Shown here: positions 8,100 through 16,326 of the stretch, one piece after another | Numbering within the stretch: the stretch's first letter is position 1 | Layout of the letters: each line of letters begins with the position of its first letter | Assembly: GCA_020249435.1 (NCBI GenBank) | Contig: JADCFQ010000023.1 | Span: forward strand, 1-64,000 | DNA from: Roseomonas sp. | GTDB taxonomy: Bacteria > Pseudomonadota > Alphaproteobacteria > Acetobacterales > Acetobacteraceae | DNA: 64,000 nt | Direction: 5' to 3' | The notes under the pieces: generated by a model | The model's database searches: none | What the model was told of the DNA's origin: nothing | What the model saw: only the letters and a program-made list of their open reading frames with translations | Position numbers and translations under genes: made by a program

Positions 8100-9404
8100 T
8101 CAGCCCGCTCCACACCACCTCAGCGCACCATCCGCCGCAACCTTGATGGCGCGGAGGTAATCTTCAACATCCACCCATTCATCATGCCCGCCATTCTGGG
8201 TCAGATCACCACAAAGCGGCCCAAAGCCAACGGTTGGGATATTCCGCTGCACCATGGGCACGCGAATATCGGATGAGGTATGCATCGCATTCACAAAGGG
8301 CGAGAGGCCGGTCACGCGTGAAACCGCGGCACTTACGGCGCCAAATAATGGTGAGTCTGCCGGCAGTTCCGCGCCTGTCACGCCAGAGAGCCATTCAAGC
8401 TTCGGCGCATATTGCTTGAGCCAAGCATCCTGTTGCGCAGAAGCCATGATGCAATCGGTGATTTCCTGCTGCACTTTTTCGATGGTCTCACCTGGCGGGA
8501 AGGAAACCGCGCCGCCCAGCACGCAGCTTATCGGGATCCGGCTGAAGCGCGCGGCATCACCGCAGGAAATATAGGACACCATGATATTCGTGGCGCGGCC
8601 AACAACGCTTTCAATCCCGGCGTGATGCACCCGCGCCCCGCGTGCCTGATCAAGCGCATCTAGCGCGCCCTTCACCAGCATCGCCTTATCCAAGGCATTT
8701 ACGGCCAAATGCGCAAAAGCCGTATGGCCGGGTTCCTTGGTATCCGGGCCACGGCCCGTCACCGTCACGCGAAAATAAAGTTGCCCGCTGCAAATCGCCT
8801 TGATTTCCTGCATGCCAACGCCGCTTTCCGCCGGGTGCACATAAATGGCGGCATCAGCGACATAGCCATGCTGCATCGCCGCCGCGACCCCGCGGGCATG
8901 GCGCTTGGATGGCGTGCTGGTCGCGATAATGTCACCGTTGGGCTGCAAGCCTGCCGCGCGAATAACTTTGATGGCTTCAGCCATAATGGCGATGCCGGCC
9001 AGATCATCAGCAACCCCCCAGCCATAGACGCGGCCATCCGTGATTGAACCCGCAAAGGGATCATGCCGCCAGGTTTCGGTATTCTTGAGCGGTTCACCAT
9101 CCGGGTGGCCAAAGAAAATCAGGCTGGGGCCGCCACCGCTGCCGGCCAGGCGCGCAATGATGCTCGCACGTTCCTCACGCGCCATGGCCTCACCTTCGGC
9201 GAATTCATGGCGCATCGCCACATCGGATGGCACATAGGAAAGCGACTCCACAAGGCAGCCCGCTTCGCGCAAATGATCAGCGAAGCATTGCTGCACTGCC
9301 GCTTCCCCTTCGCGTTGCAGGGCAATCAGCCTTTGCAGGAAGGCGATGCTGTCACTGCGGCGCGCCTCGGCGGCGGCGATGATTTGTTCTGATACTCCGC
9401 TCAT
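8100..9404 (-). CDS. M20-family metallopeptidase-like hydrolase lacking the Glu-Glu motif
   Basis: A 434-aa M20-like protein. It keeps the first metal pair (H100 and D102 in FGHPDGE), the bridging Asp in GWGVADDLAG (133/134) and a later VHPAESG, plus a dimerisation-type insert. Where M20 enzymes have the catalytic and ligand Glu-Glu pair, this protein reads PSKRHARG (residues 165-172). It may be a divergent hydrolase with an altered centre or a non-peptidase. GGGGAG just upstream of ATG at 9404 supports the start. It is the last gene of the run 12948 -> 8100 with the DHDPS-family gene, binding protein, permease and TctC receptor. Confidence 0.78.
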   Translation of the reverse strand: MSGVSEQIIAAAEARRSDSIAFLQRLIALQREGEAAVQQCFADHLREAGCLVESLSYVPSDVAMRHEFAEGEAMAREERASIIARLAGSGGGPSLIFFGHPDGEPLKNTETWRHDPFAGSITDGRVYGWGVADDLAGIAIMAEAIKVIRAAGLQPNGDIIATSTPSKRHARGVAAAMQHGYVADAAIYVHPAESGVGMQEIKAICSGQLYFRVTVTGRGPDTKEPGHTAFAHLAVNALDKAMLVKGALDALDQARGARVHHAGIESVVGRATNIMVSYISCGDAARFSRIPISCVLGGAVSFPPGETIEKVQQEITDCIMASAQQDAWLKQYAPKLEWLSGVTGAELPADSPLFGAVSAAVSRVTGLSPFVNAMHTSSDIRVPMVQRNIPTVGFGPLCGDLTQNGGHDEWVDVEDYLRAIKVAADGALRWCGAG

Positions 9405-9449
9405 GGATTGCTCCCCAAAACATACTGCCCAATCGTTGAAGCCATCGCG

Positions 9450-10436
9450 TTATTCCGGCTGCACGCCCGAAATCCGCACCAATTCCCGCCATTTGTCGCG
9501 TTGCGCGCGCATCAAGCTCTGGAATTCCTGCGGTGTGGACGGGAAGGGAATATTGCCATTGGCCGATAGGCGCTGCACCAGGGTTGCATCTCTCAGACCC
9601 TCATTGATTGCGGCATTCATGCGCTGCACGATCTCGGCAGGAATACCTGCCGGCCCCATAACGGCAGCGAAGGATGGCAGATCAAAATCCGGTACACCCT
9701 GTTCCTGCACGGTTGGCATTTCAGGCGCCAAGGGCCAGCGGGTTGGATTGGTGACGCCAAGCGCGCGCACCTGGCCTGCCCGCACCGCCGGAATGATGCC
9801 TGAAAAACTATCAAACACCAGCTGGATATTGCCCGCGATCAGATCAGCCAAAGCCGGCGCCGCACCGCGATAAGGCACATGGGTCAATTCCGTTCCGGTA
9901 CGCAGCATGAACAAAACGCCAAGCATATGATTGGCGCCGCCCGCCCCGGCGGAACCATAATTCAACCTGCCCGGATTGGCCTTCGCATAGGCGATCAATT
10001 CCTGGATATTGCGTATCGGTAGGGCCGGATGAACGCATACAATCGCAGTACCAATCGAGAATGTTGCGATATGGCTGAAATCATCCACGCCTTCATAGCC
10101 TGGAGTGCGGAACAGCAAGGGCGCACCCAAATGGGAAGACGGGCTCGCCATCATGATGGTATAGCCATCGGGGGCGGCTTGCGCGACATGGGCAGTGCCC
10201 ACCGTGCCACCTGCGCCGCCCCGATTATCCACGACAACAGGGCTGCCCAAAGCTTTCTGCAAAACCTCGGCCTGCAGCCGGCCTGCGATATCACTCGCGC
10301 CGCCGGGCGGGTAGGGCACCACCAGGCGTATCGGCCGATTGGGCCAGGCAGCGGCTTGCGCCGTAGCGCTACCTGCCTTGAGCAATCCAGGCAGCGCCAA
10401 GGCGCTGGCAGCGAATGCACGACGTCCCATACGCAT
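9450..10436 (-). CDS. Tripartite tricarboxylate transporter receptor-type binding protein (TctC/Bug)
   Basis: A 328-aa periplasmic binding protein with a twin-arginine-like GRRAFA leader, a signal sequence ending ATAQA near residue 28, and the family signature WPNRPIRLVVPYPPGG at the start of the mature protein. Later YGSAGAGGANHMLG and THVPYRGAAPALADL are also typical Bug motifs. No TctA or TctB membrane genes are near, the usual orphan state of Bug proteins in Acetobacteraceae and Burkholderiales. It sits between a polar-amino-acid permease and an M20-like gene in one orientation, so it may serve as a sensor or extra receptor for the locus. Confidence 0.9.
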   Translation of the reverse strand: MRMGRRAFAASALALPGLLKAGSATAQAAAWPNRPIRLVVPYPPGGASDIAGRLQAEVLQKALGSPVVVDNRGGAGGTVGTAHVAQAAPDGYTIMMASPSSHLGAPLLFRTPGYEGVDDFSHIATFSIGTAIVCVHPALPIRNIQELIAYAKANPGRLNYGSAGAGGANHMLGVLFMLRTGTELTHVPYRGAAPALADLIAGNIQLVFDSFSGIIPAVRAGQVRALGVTNPTRWPLAPEMPTVQEQGVPDFDLPSFAAVMGPAGIPAEIVQRMNAAINEGLRDATLVQRLSANGNIPFPSTPQEFQSLMRAQRDKWRELVRISGVQPE

Positions 10437-10482
10437 TGGTCAATCTCCTGTCAGAGTCATCCAATTTTGCAAGCGAGGGCCT

Positions 10483-11172
10483 TCAGCGCCGATCGGCTGC
10501 CTCCGTCCCGTAGCCACGACCATAGCGTTTTTCGAGTCGCCTTTGCACAAAATCCCAGGCGGTCGTCATCGCCAGATAATACAGCGCCGCCACCATGAAT
10601 AATTCCAGCACCAGAAAGCGTTCCTGGATCAGGATTTGCGTGCGGCGCAGCAATTCCTCCATGCTGATAACGCTCGCAACCGAGGTGGTTTTCAGCAAGC
10701 CATTCACGGAATTGCCAAGCGGTGGGATGATGATACGCAGCGCCTGCGGCCAGACCACCAGACGAAAAACCTGCAAGCGCCGAAGGCCGAGTGCCAATGC
10801 TGCTTCCCGCTGGCCGCGCGCCACCGCCAGGATGCCGGCGCGCACCGTCTCACTCAAATAGGCGGCTTCATTCAGGGCAAGGCCAAGCAGTGCGGCCTGC
10901 ACAACCGAAAAGCGCAAGCCAAATAGCGGCAGGCCGGTATAGATGATCAGCAATTGCACCAGCAGCGGCGTGCCGCGAAATATCCAACAGTAAAACCCAG
11001 CAGCGCCGGATAATATCGGGTTGCCGGAAAGCCGCATCACGGCCAGCCCAATGCCAAGCAGCAGACCCGCCGAAAGGGAAGCCGCCGTCAGCCACAGCGT
11101 GGTGATGGCGCCTTCCAGCAAAAAGGGATTCACAAGGTAGTCAAAGAATCCCGACCAGGACCAGATTTGCAC
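10483..11172 (-). CDS. Amino-acid ABC transporter permease
   Basis: A 229-aa HisM/GlnP-type inner-membrane permease with an ATPase-contact loop (REAALALGLRRLQVFRLVVW) around residues 125-145 and about five hydrophobic segments. It follows its probable receptor (11190-12017) by 17 bases. Unlike the set at 320-2525 only one permease is present, so it would act as a homodimer or share a partner. No ATPase is adjacent; the one at 6316-7056 is the nearest. Confidence 0.88.
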   Translation of the reverse strand: MQIWSWSGFFDYLVNPFLLEGAITTLWLTAASLSAGLLLGIGLAVMRLSGNPILSGAAGFYCWIFRGTPLLVQLLIIYTGLPLFGLRFSVVQAALLGLALNEAAYLSETVRAGILAVARGQREAALALGLRRLQVFRLVVWPQALRIIIPPLGNSVNGLLKTTSVASVISMEELLRRTQILIQERFLVLELFMVAALYYLAMTTAWDFVQRRLEKRYGRGYGTEAADRR

Positions 11173-11189
11173 GCGCTTCGATCAGGCGC

Positions 11190-12017
11190 TTATTGCGGGC
11201 CGACCACATCCAGCTTGTCAGCATACATGGCCGCGCCATAGCGATCGAACAGCGTCTTCAGGCTGCCATCGGCCTTCATGGCTTTCAGGGCACCAATAAC
11301 CGCATCGGCCAGCACGCGCGACCGTGTCGCAACCGCAACCGGGGTTGGGAAAAGCCCATTCAGCACGCGCGGAAACTCACCACGCTGATCATATTCCGCG
11401 GCGACACCATCAATGCTGGTCACGGCCTGCACCTGCCCCGCACGCAACGCCTGATAGGCGATGGCGAAATTGTCGAAGGTGCGGATATTCATCGGCTGCA
11501 AGCCCTTGGCCTGCAAGGATTGGCTCAGTTCCCGTGTACGACGTTCTTCAAAGCCGCCAAGCTCCACCCCCACCGTCTTGCCGGCCAGATCATCCGTGGT
11601 GCGGATATTCTGCGGATTGCCGCGCGGCGCGCTGAAGGAAATCGCCTGGTTTTCGTAGCGCACCATTTGCATCATGCGTGCGCGTTCTTCCGTGTAGAAG
11701 ATGCCCGTATTGATCAAATCCCAGCGCCGCGCTGCCAACCCAGGGATCATGGCGCTGAATTCAATGCGGATATATTCGGGCGTCAGGCAAAGCCGGCGCG
11801 CGATTTCATTGCCGAGTTCAATCCGCATGCCGCGCAATTGCCCCTGCGCATCCACGAATTGCAGCGGTGGCAGGGTGGGGTTGGTGGACATCACCAACGT
11901 GCGCGACTTCACCAATTCACTATCCGCCACCGCCGGCGTACAAGCCGGCGTTTGCGCCATCGCCGGGGTTGCCACCAGCACCGCCATGGCGGCGAGCATT
12001 CCATATCGCAGCATCAT
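11190..12017 (-). CDS. Amino-acid ABC transporter substrate-binding protein (family 3)
   Basis: A 275-aa family-3 receptor with a Sec-type signal (MMLRYGMLAAMAVLVATPAM followed by AQ). The mature domain shows LVMSTNPTLPPLQFVD and LGNEIARRL, resembling the receptor at 320-1141 only at family level. GGGAGA lies a few bases before the tandem ATG start. It lies 19 bases downstream of the DHDPS-family gene and 17 bases upstream of the permease, in one operon. It probably delivers the substrate of the fused oxidase encoded divergently at 13026. Confidence 0.88.
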   Translation of the reverse strand: MMLRYGMLAAMAVLVATPAMAQTPACTPAVADSELVKSRTLVMSTNPTLPPLQFVDAQGQLRGMRIELGNEIARRLCLTPEYIRIEFSAMIPGLAARRWDLINTGIFYTEERARMMQMVRYENQAISFSAPRGNPQNIRTTDDLAGKTVGVELGGFEERRTRELSQSLQAKGLQPMNIRTFDNFAIAYQALRAGQVQAVTSIDGVAAEYDQRGEFPRVLNGLFPTPVAVATRSRVLADAVIGALKAMKADGSLKTLFDRYGAAMYADKLDVVGPQ

Positions 12018-12036
12018 TCTTCTCCCTTTGAAAAAC

Positions 12037-12948
12037 TCATTCCGCGGCGCGCGCTTCGGCGCCGATCAGCCCAATGTCCTGCAACACTTGGGCCAAAGCC
12101 GGCACATCCTGCGCGGGCAAGGGCAGGCGCGGCGGGCGTGGTGGGCCCATATCCATGCCCATCAGCTTGAAGCCTGCCTTGGTGCCGGAAACATAGCGCG
12201 GGCCACCCACCCAAGGCAGCAGCGGCGCCAGCTTGCGATAAAGCGCGAGCGCCTTGGGCCGATCTGCCTCAAACGCGGCCGCATCGAACATTTCGGAAGA
12301 AAGCCGAGGTGCCAGATTGCTGCACACCGCGACCCAGCCAATGGCGCCAAGCCAGGCGCTTTCATAACCAAGCACGCCAGCGAAAACCTCCATCCTGTCA
12401 CCACATAGTGCCACAATATCGCGCACCCGTGTGACTTCCAGCGTGCTTTCCTTTACATAACGGCAATTCGGAATGGTCGAAATCCGCGCGAGGGTCGTGG
12501 GCAGCATATCCACATTGGATGTCGCGGGATTGTTATAGACCATGATCGGGATGCCGATCGCATCCGCAACTGTCTTGTAATGGTGAAACAGCTCATCTTC
12601 TGTCGGCACAGAATAAAAGGGCGGGATGATCATGACACCATCGGCGCCTTGCGCTTCGGCTTCGCGTGAAAGCGCTACGACTTCACGCGTATCCTCAGCA
12701 CCTGTGCCGATCAGCACCGGCACGCGGCCACGCGCGGCGCGGATCACGGTCTCGACAATGCCTTGGCGTTCTTCGCGTGACACCGAAAGGAACTCGCCCG
12801 TGGAACCGAGTGGGATCAGGCCCTTCACACCCTCGGTGATCTGGTATTCCACCAGGCGTTCCAAAGCCTTGTGATCCACCGCGGTACCATCGGCGGTAAA
12901 GGGCGTGACCAGCACCGTATAGGTGCCGCGAAAGGGCTCTCGGGCCAT
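12037..12948 (-). CDS. Dihydrodipicolinate synthase family protein (canonical active site)
   Basis: A 303-aa DHDPS-family TIM barrel with all standard active-site features: GSTGE at 48-52, Tyr138 in MVYNNP and the Schiff-base Lys166 in VKEST. ATG at 12948 gives MAREPFRGTYTVLVTPF, the normal family start; an upstream in-frame start would add 22 low-complexity residues. It is first in the minus-strand run to 8100 and diverges from the fused oxidase gene with 77 bases between starts. By analogy with hydroxyproline pathways it may process the cyclic imine made by that oxidase. A lysine-biosynthetic DapA is less likely in this setting. Confidence 0.87.
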   Translation of the reverse strand: MAREPFRGTYTVLVTPFTADGTAVDHKALERLVEYQITEGVKGLIPLGSTGEFLSVSREERQGIVETVIRAARGRVPVLIGTGAEDTREVVALSREAEAQGADGVMIIPPFYSVPTEDELFHHYKTVADAIGIPIMVYNNPATSNVDMLPTTLARISTIPNCRYVKESTLEVTRVRDIVALCGDRMEVFAGVLGYESAWLGAIGWVAVCSNLAPRLSSEMFDAAAFEADRPKALALYRKLAPLLPWVGGPRYVSGTKAGFKLMGMDMGPPRPPRLPLPAQDVPALAQVLQDIGLIGAEARAAE

Positions 12949-13025
12949 GGGGGAAGCTCCCGGGGGTGGACGCGGCCGCGCCGCATGCGATGATGGGAGC
13001 CGGTTTTCGCGCAAACGGCAAGAGC
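12949..13025. promoter_or_regulatory. Divergent promoter region between DHDPS-family and fused oxidase genes
   Basis: These 77 bases separate two oppositely oriented starts (12948 and 13026) and must hold control signals for both units. I see no convincing sigma-70 boxes or operator dyad by eye. In-frame GTG at 12966 and ATG at 12990 could extend the oxidase N-terminus and shrink the gap. Confidence 0.4.
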
Positions 13026-15938
13026 ATGCGGCTGCAACACCCCTATATTACCCAGGCGACGGCCCCGATCAGGATCAGCTTCAACGGCAGGTCGTTGGAA
13101 GCCCTGCCGGGTGAGAGCATCGCCGCCGCGCTTTCTGCTGCCGGGATTCTGGCGTTGCGTGAAACTGCGAAGGGCACAGAGCGCGGGCTTTGGTGCGGCA
13201 TGGGTGCCTGCTTTGATTGCGTGGTGACGGTCAATGGCAAGGCCGGCCAGCGCGCCTGCATGGTGAAGGTGGCCGATGGCATGGCGGTGGAAAGCGCCTT
13301 CCCGATGGAACCTGCACCGCTTGGCAATGCGCCTGTCGAGATTGCTGAACAGAACTGCGATATTCTAGTGGTCGGTGCCGGACCTGCCGGGCTTTCCGCT
13401 GCCATCGCCGCTGCCGAATCCGGGGCGGCAGTGATCGTTTTGGATGAACGCGAATCCCCCGGCGGGCAATATCTGAAACCACTCGCCGCCAGCCATGCTC
13501 ATGCCGCGCCGGATGCGCAATTTCGCCAGGGCAGCGCGCTGTTTGCGCGTGCGCAGCAGGCTGGCATTCGCTTTCATTACGGTGCCACGGTCTGGGGCGG
13601 TTTCGCGCCGGATGAAATCGCCGCTTTGGTTGAAGGCTCTGCCATCACCTTCCGCCCGCGCCGCCTGATACTGGCGCCCGGTGCGCATGAACGCCCGGTG
13701 CCGGTGCCGGGCTGGACCCTGCCGGGTGTCATGACCACAGGCGCCTTGCAAACCCTGGCGCGCGCACAGCGCGTCAGCCCGGCCGAGAGCGCAGTGATTG
13801 CCGGCAGCGGGCCACTCAATTTGCAACTTGCGTGCGAATTGCTGGCGGGCGGTGTGCGTGTGGCCGCGGTGGTGGAAGCGGCCCCCGCGCCTGGCCTTGG
13901 TGCCTGGCGCGATCTGCTGCGCCTGGCGCGTGCGGCACCTGATCTGGCTTGGGATGGCTTGCGTTACCTCGCGATTTTGAAACGCGCTGGTGTGCCGCTT
14001 TATTGGGGCAGTGAGATCATTGCCTGCGAAGGCAGCACGCGCTTTGAGGCGCTGCGCATCAGCACACCGCAAGGCGAAAGGCGCATCGCGGCCGGCGTTG
14101 CGGCACTCAATCTTGGCTTTCAATCGGAAACTGGGCTGGCGCGCGCCTTGGGTTGCACGCAGCGCTTTGTCACGGAAGGTCCCGGCGCTGGGTTGGGACG
14201 GTTGGAGAGCATCACCGATGCCGTTGGGCGCAGCAGCATCAATGAGGTGTTCGCAATCGGCGATGGCGCGGCCATTGGTGGCGCGCGCATCGCCTTGGCG
14301 CGTGGGCGCTTGGCGGGGCTGGCCGCCGCGCGTGATCTTGGCTTTGGAGCAGGCTATGATGCCGCGACACGCGATGCGCTGACGCAGGCGGAAACATTCC
14401 AGCGTGCCTTATGGCGCATCTATGCCGCACCCGCTTTTGATCCGGCGCGGATCACGGATGAAACCATCCTCTGCCGGTGTGAGGAAGTGCGCGCCGGCGA
14501 AATCCGTGCTGCCATAAAGGGTGGCGCGGCTTCGCTGCCTGCCATCAAGAAGGAAACGCGCGCCGGTATGGGGCGCTGCCAGGGGCGCATGTGCGGTGCG
14601 ACCTTGGCGCGCATGGCAGGCGTTGCGGCACAGGAAGCGGATTTCGCCGCGCCGCGCGCACCGATCAAGCCCATCCCCGCAGCGCTGCTCAGGCTTGAAG
14701 TGCCCGAATGGGGAGAAACGCCGGTGATTGCCGCGCCCGCGCCCATCACCTGGAAAACCGGCGCTGCTGCTGCGCCGCAAATCGCGCGCCAATGTGATGT
14801 GCTGGTGATTGGTGGTGGCGTGGTCGGGCTTTCCACCGCGCTTTATCTCGCGCGCGAAGGTGTGGATGTGCTGGTGGCAGACCGTGGCGAGCCCGGCCTT
14901 GCCGCCAGCACCGCGAACGCCGGCAGTTTGCATGTGCAATTGCTGTCCTATGATTTCGGCGACAAGGCGGAAGCACTTGGCACGGCCGGGCCTGCTGTTG
15001 CGACGCTACCGCTCGGCCCCCGTTCCATCGCGCTTTGGCGAGAGATTGCGCGTGATGCCGGTGAAGCCTGCGGCATTCGTACCGAAGGTGGTTTGATGCT
15101 GGCCGAAACGCCCGAGGAATTGGCCTGGCTGCGCGGCAAGGTTGCGGTGGAACGCAGCGCGGGTATTGAAAATCATGTAATTGGCGCGAATGAATTGCGC
15201 GATCTGGCGCCGTATTTGGCACATCGCTTTGCCGGCGCGGCCTTCTGCCCTGCTGAGGGCCAGATTGATCCTTTGCGCGGCACGGCCGCCTTACTGCAAT
15301 TGGCCAAGCATGCCGGCGCGCGGCTGGAAAGCGGGCTTGATGTGCAAGCGATTGCACGTGACGGCAGCGGTTATCTGATCAACACTGCGCAGGGGCCAAT
15401 CCGTGCCGGGCGCGTGGTGGTGGCTGCCGGCCCCTGGTCTGGCCATATCGCCGGGCTCGCAGGGGTGAAACTGCCTGTGGGTGGTCTGGTGCAGCAGGTG
15501 ATCGCGACCGAGGCGATGGCGCCGATCATCCCGCATCTGGTGGCCCATGCCAGGCGGCATCTTTCGCTGAAGCAGGGCCCGCATGGGCATTTGCTGATCG
15601 GCGGCGGCTGGCCCGGCGCGCATGACCCCACCACCGGCGCCACGCGCAATCTGCGCAAGAATATTCAGGGAAATCTCTGGATCGCCGGGCATGTTGTGCC
15701 GGCGGTGGAGGGCCTGCATGTGCTCCGCAGTTGGACCGGCATGAATGTGCATATTGATCGCGCGCCGATCCTGGGAGAGGTGCCGGGCATGCCGGGCTTT
15801 TTCGCTGCCGTGACTTCAAATGGCTATACGCTCGGTCCGGTTGCCGGGCGCATGACAGCGGATGCGGTGCTGGGTTTGCATCAACCGGGCCCGGCTTTTT
15901 CGGCGGCACGGTTTGGGGGGCGATGCCACGAGCCATAG
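13026..15938 (+). CDS. Three-domain fused oxidase: 2Fe-2S + FAD/BFD + DAO (HcnA-HcnB-HcnC fusion)
   Basis: A 970-aa fusion. Residues 1-100 are a 2Fe-2S domain (C57, C62, C65, C78). Residues ~108-585 are an HcnB-like flavoprotein with VVGAGPAG at 115-122 and BFD-type cluster cysteines from CRCEE (C483, C485) to CQGRMC. Residues ~590-970 are a DAO-type domain (VIGGGVVG just after C590, STANAGSL, SNGYTLGP near the end). The order equals three separate subunits of opine/D-hydroxyproline/cyanide-synthase-type oxidases, which this window also encodes unfused at 3426-6207. ATG at 13026 is preferred over GTG 12966 because the extra residues are unlike the family. The substrate is unknown; the divergent DHDPS-family gene suggests a cyclic imino acid or opine. 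Confidence 0.9.
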   Translation: MRLQHPYITQATAPIRISFNGRSLEALPGESIAAALSAAGILALRETAKGTERGLWCGMGACFDCVVTVNGKAGQRACMVKVADGMAVESAFPMEPAPLGNAPVEIAEQNCDILVVGAGPAGLSAAIAAAESGAAVIVLDERESPGGQYLKPLAASHAHAAPDAQFRQGSALFARAQQAGIRFHYGATVWGGFAPDEIAALVEGSAITFRPRRLILAPGAHERPVPVPGWTLPGVMTTGALQTLARAQRVSPAESAVIAGSGPLNLQLACELLAGGVRVAAVVEAAPAPGLGAWRDLLRLARAAPDLAWDGLRYLAILKRAGVPLYWGSEIIACEGSTRFEALRISTPQGERRIAAGVAALNLGFQSETGLARALGCTQRFVTEGPGAGLGRLESITDAVGRSSINEVFAIGDGAAIGGARIALARGRLAGLAAARDLGFGAGYDAATRDALTQAETFQRALWRIYAAPAFDPARITDETILCRCEEVRAGEIRAAIKGGAASLPAIKKETRAGMGRCQGRMCGATLARMAGVAAQEADFAAPRAPIKPIPAALLRLEVPEWGETPVIAAPAPITWKTGAAAAPQIARQCDVLVIGGGVVGLSTALYLAREGVDVLVADRGEPGLAASTANAGSLHVQLLSYDFGDKAEALGTAGPAVATLPLGPRSIALWREIARDAGEACGIRTEGGLMLAETPEELAWLRGKVAVERSAGIENHVIGANELRDLAPYLAHRFAGAAFCPAEGQIDPLRGTAALLQLAKHAGARLESGLDVQAIARDGSGYLINTAQGPIRAGRVVVAAGPWSGHIAGLAGVKLPVGGLVQQVIATEAMAPIIPHLVAHARRHLSLKQGPHGHLLIGGGWPGAHDPTTGATRNLRKNIQGNLWIAGHVVPAVEGLHVLRSWTGMNVHIDRAPILGEVPGMPGFFAAVTSNGYTLGPVAGRMTADAVLGLHQPGPAFSAARFGGRCHEP

Positions 15939-16326
15939 TCAGGGCGGGACACCAGACCTAATACGCTAACGTTTCCTCATTCTTGGCTCGCAGGACCATG
16001 CGCACCCGCCCTGCTAGCCTGGACGGCGAGGTCCAGCCTCTTGAGGAGGTTGCCGGCATCTGCGAGGGCCTGCTGCTGGCCTTCACGTGTCGCGTTTAGG
16101 CTCGATTACATCGGAACTGCATGGTGAAAGATGCAAACCCTGCGTGACCCTGACGATGGGCAAATCCGTCCAAGGGTCTTGCCTCGCCAACTGTGACACT
16201 GAAGCCGTTGTTGCAGATGCCAACTTTCAGGTTATTGCCAAATGTATTGACCTTAGGCTCATACTGAGTTCCATTTATCCTGCCTTGCTTTCTAGCCTGC
16301 CCTAAAGCCGATCCAAGGAGGTAGTC
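15939..16326. other. Intergenic region with a short unidentified open remnant
   Basis: No gene is supported in these 388 bases. On the minus strand, 42 codons between 15977 and 16105 stay open and end in a plausible C-terminus (ALADAGNLLKRLDLAVQ then a stop), but there is no start and I cannot name a family; it may be a gene relic. The downstream end carries AAGGAGG for the monooxygenase at 16327. Composition turns less GC-rich from about 16090 onward. Confidence 0.35.

Noticed and set aside
16087-16305. 72-aa open frame before the first monooxygenase
   Set aside because: No ribosome site, no recognisable composition or family; likely chance in a less GC-rich gap.
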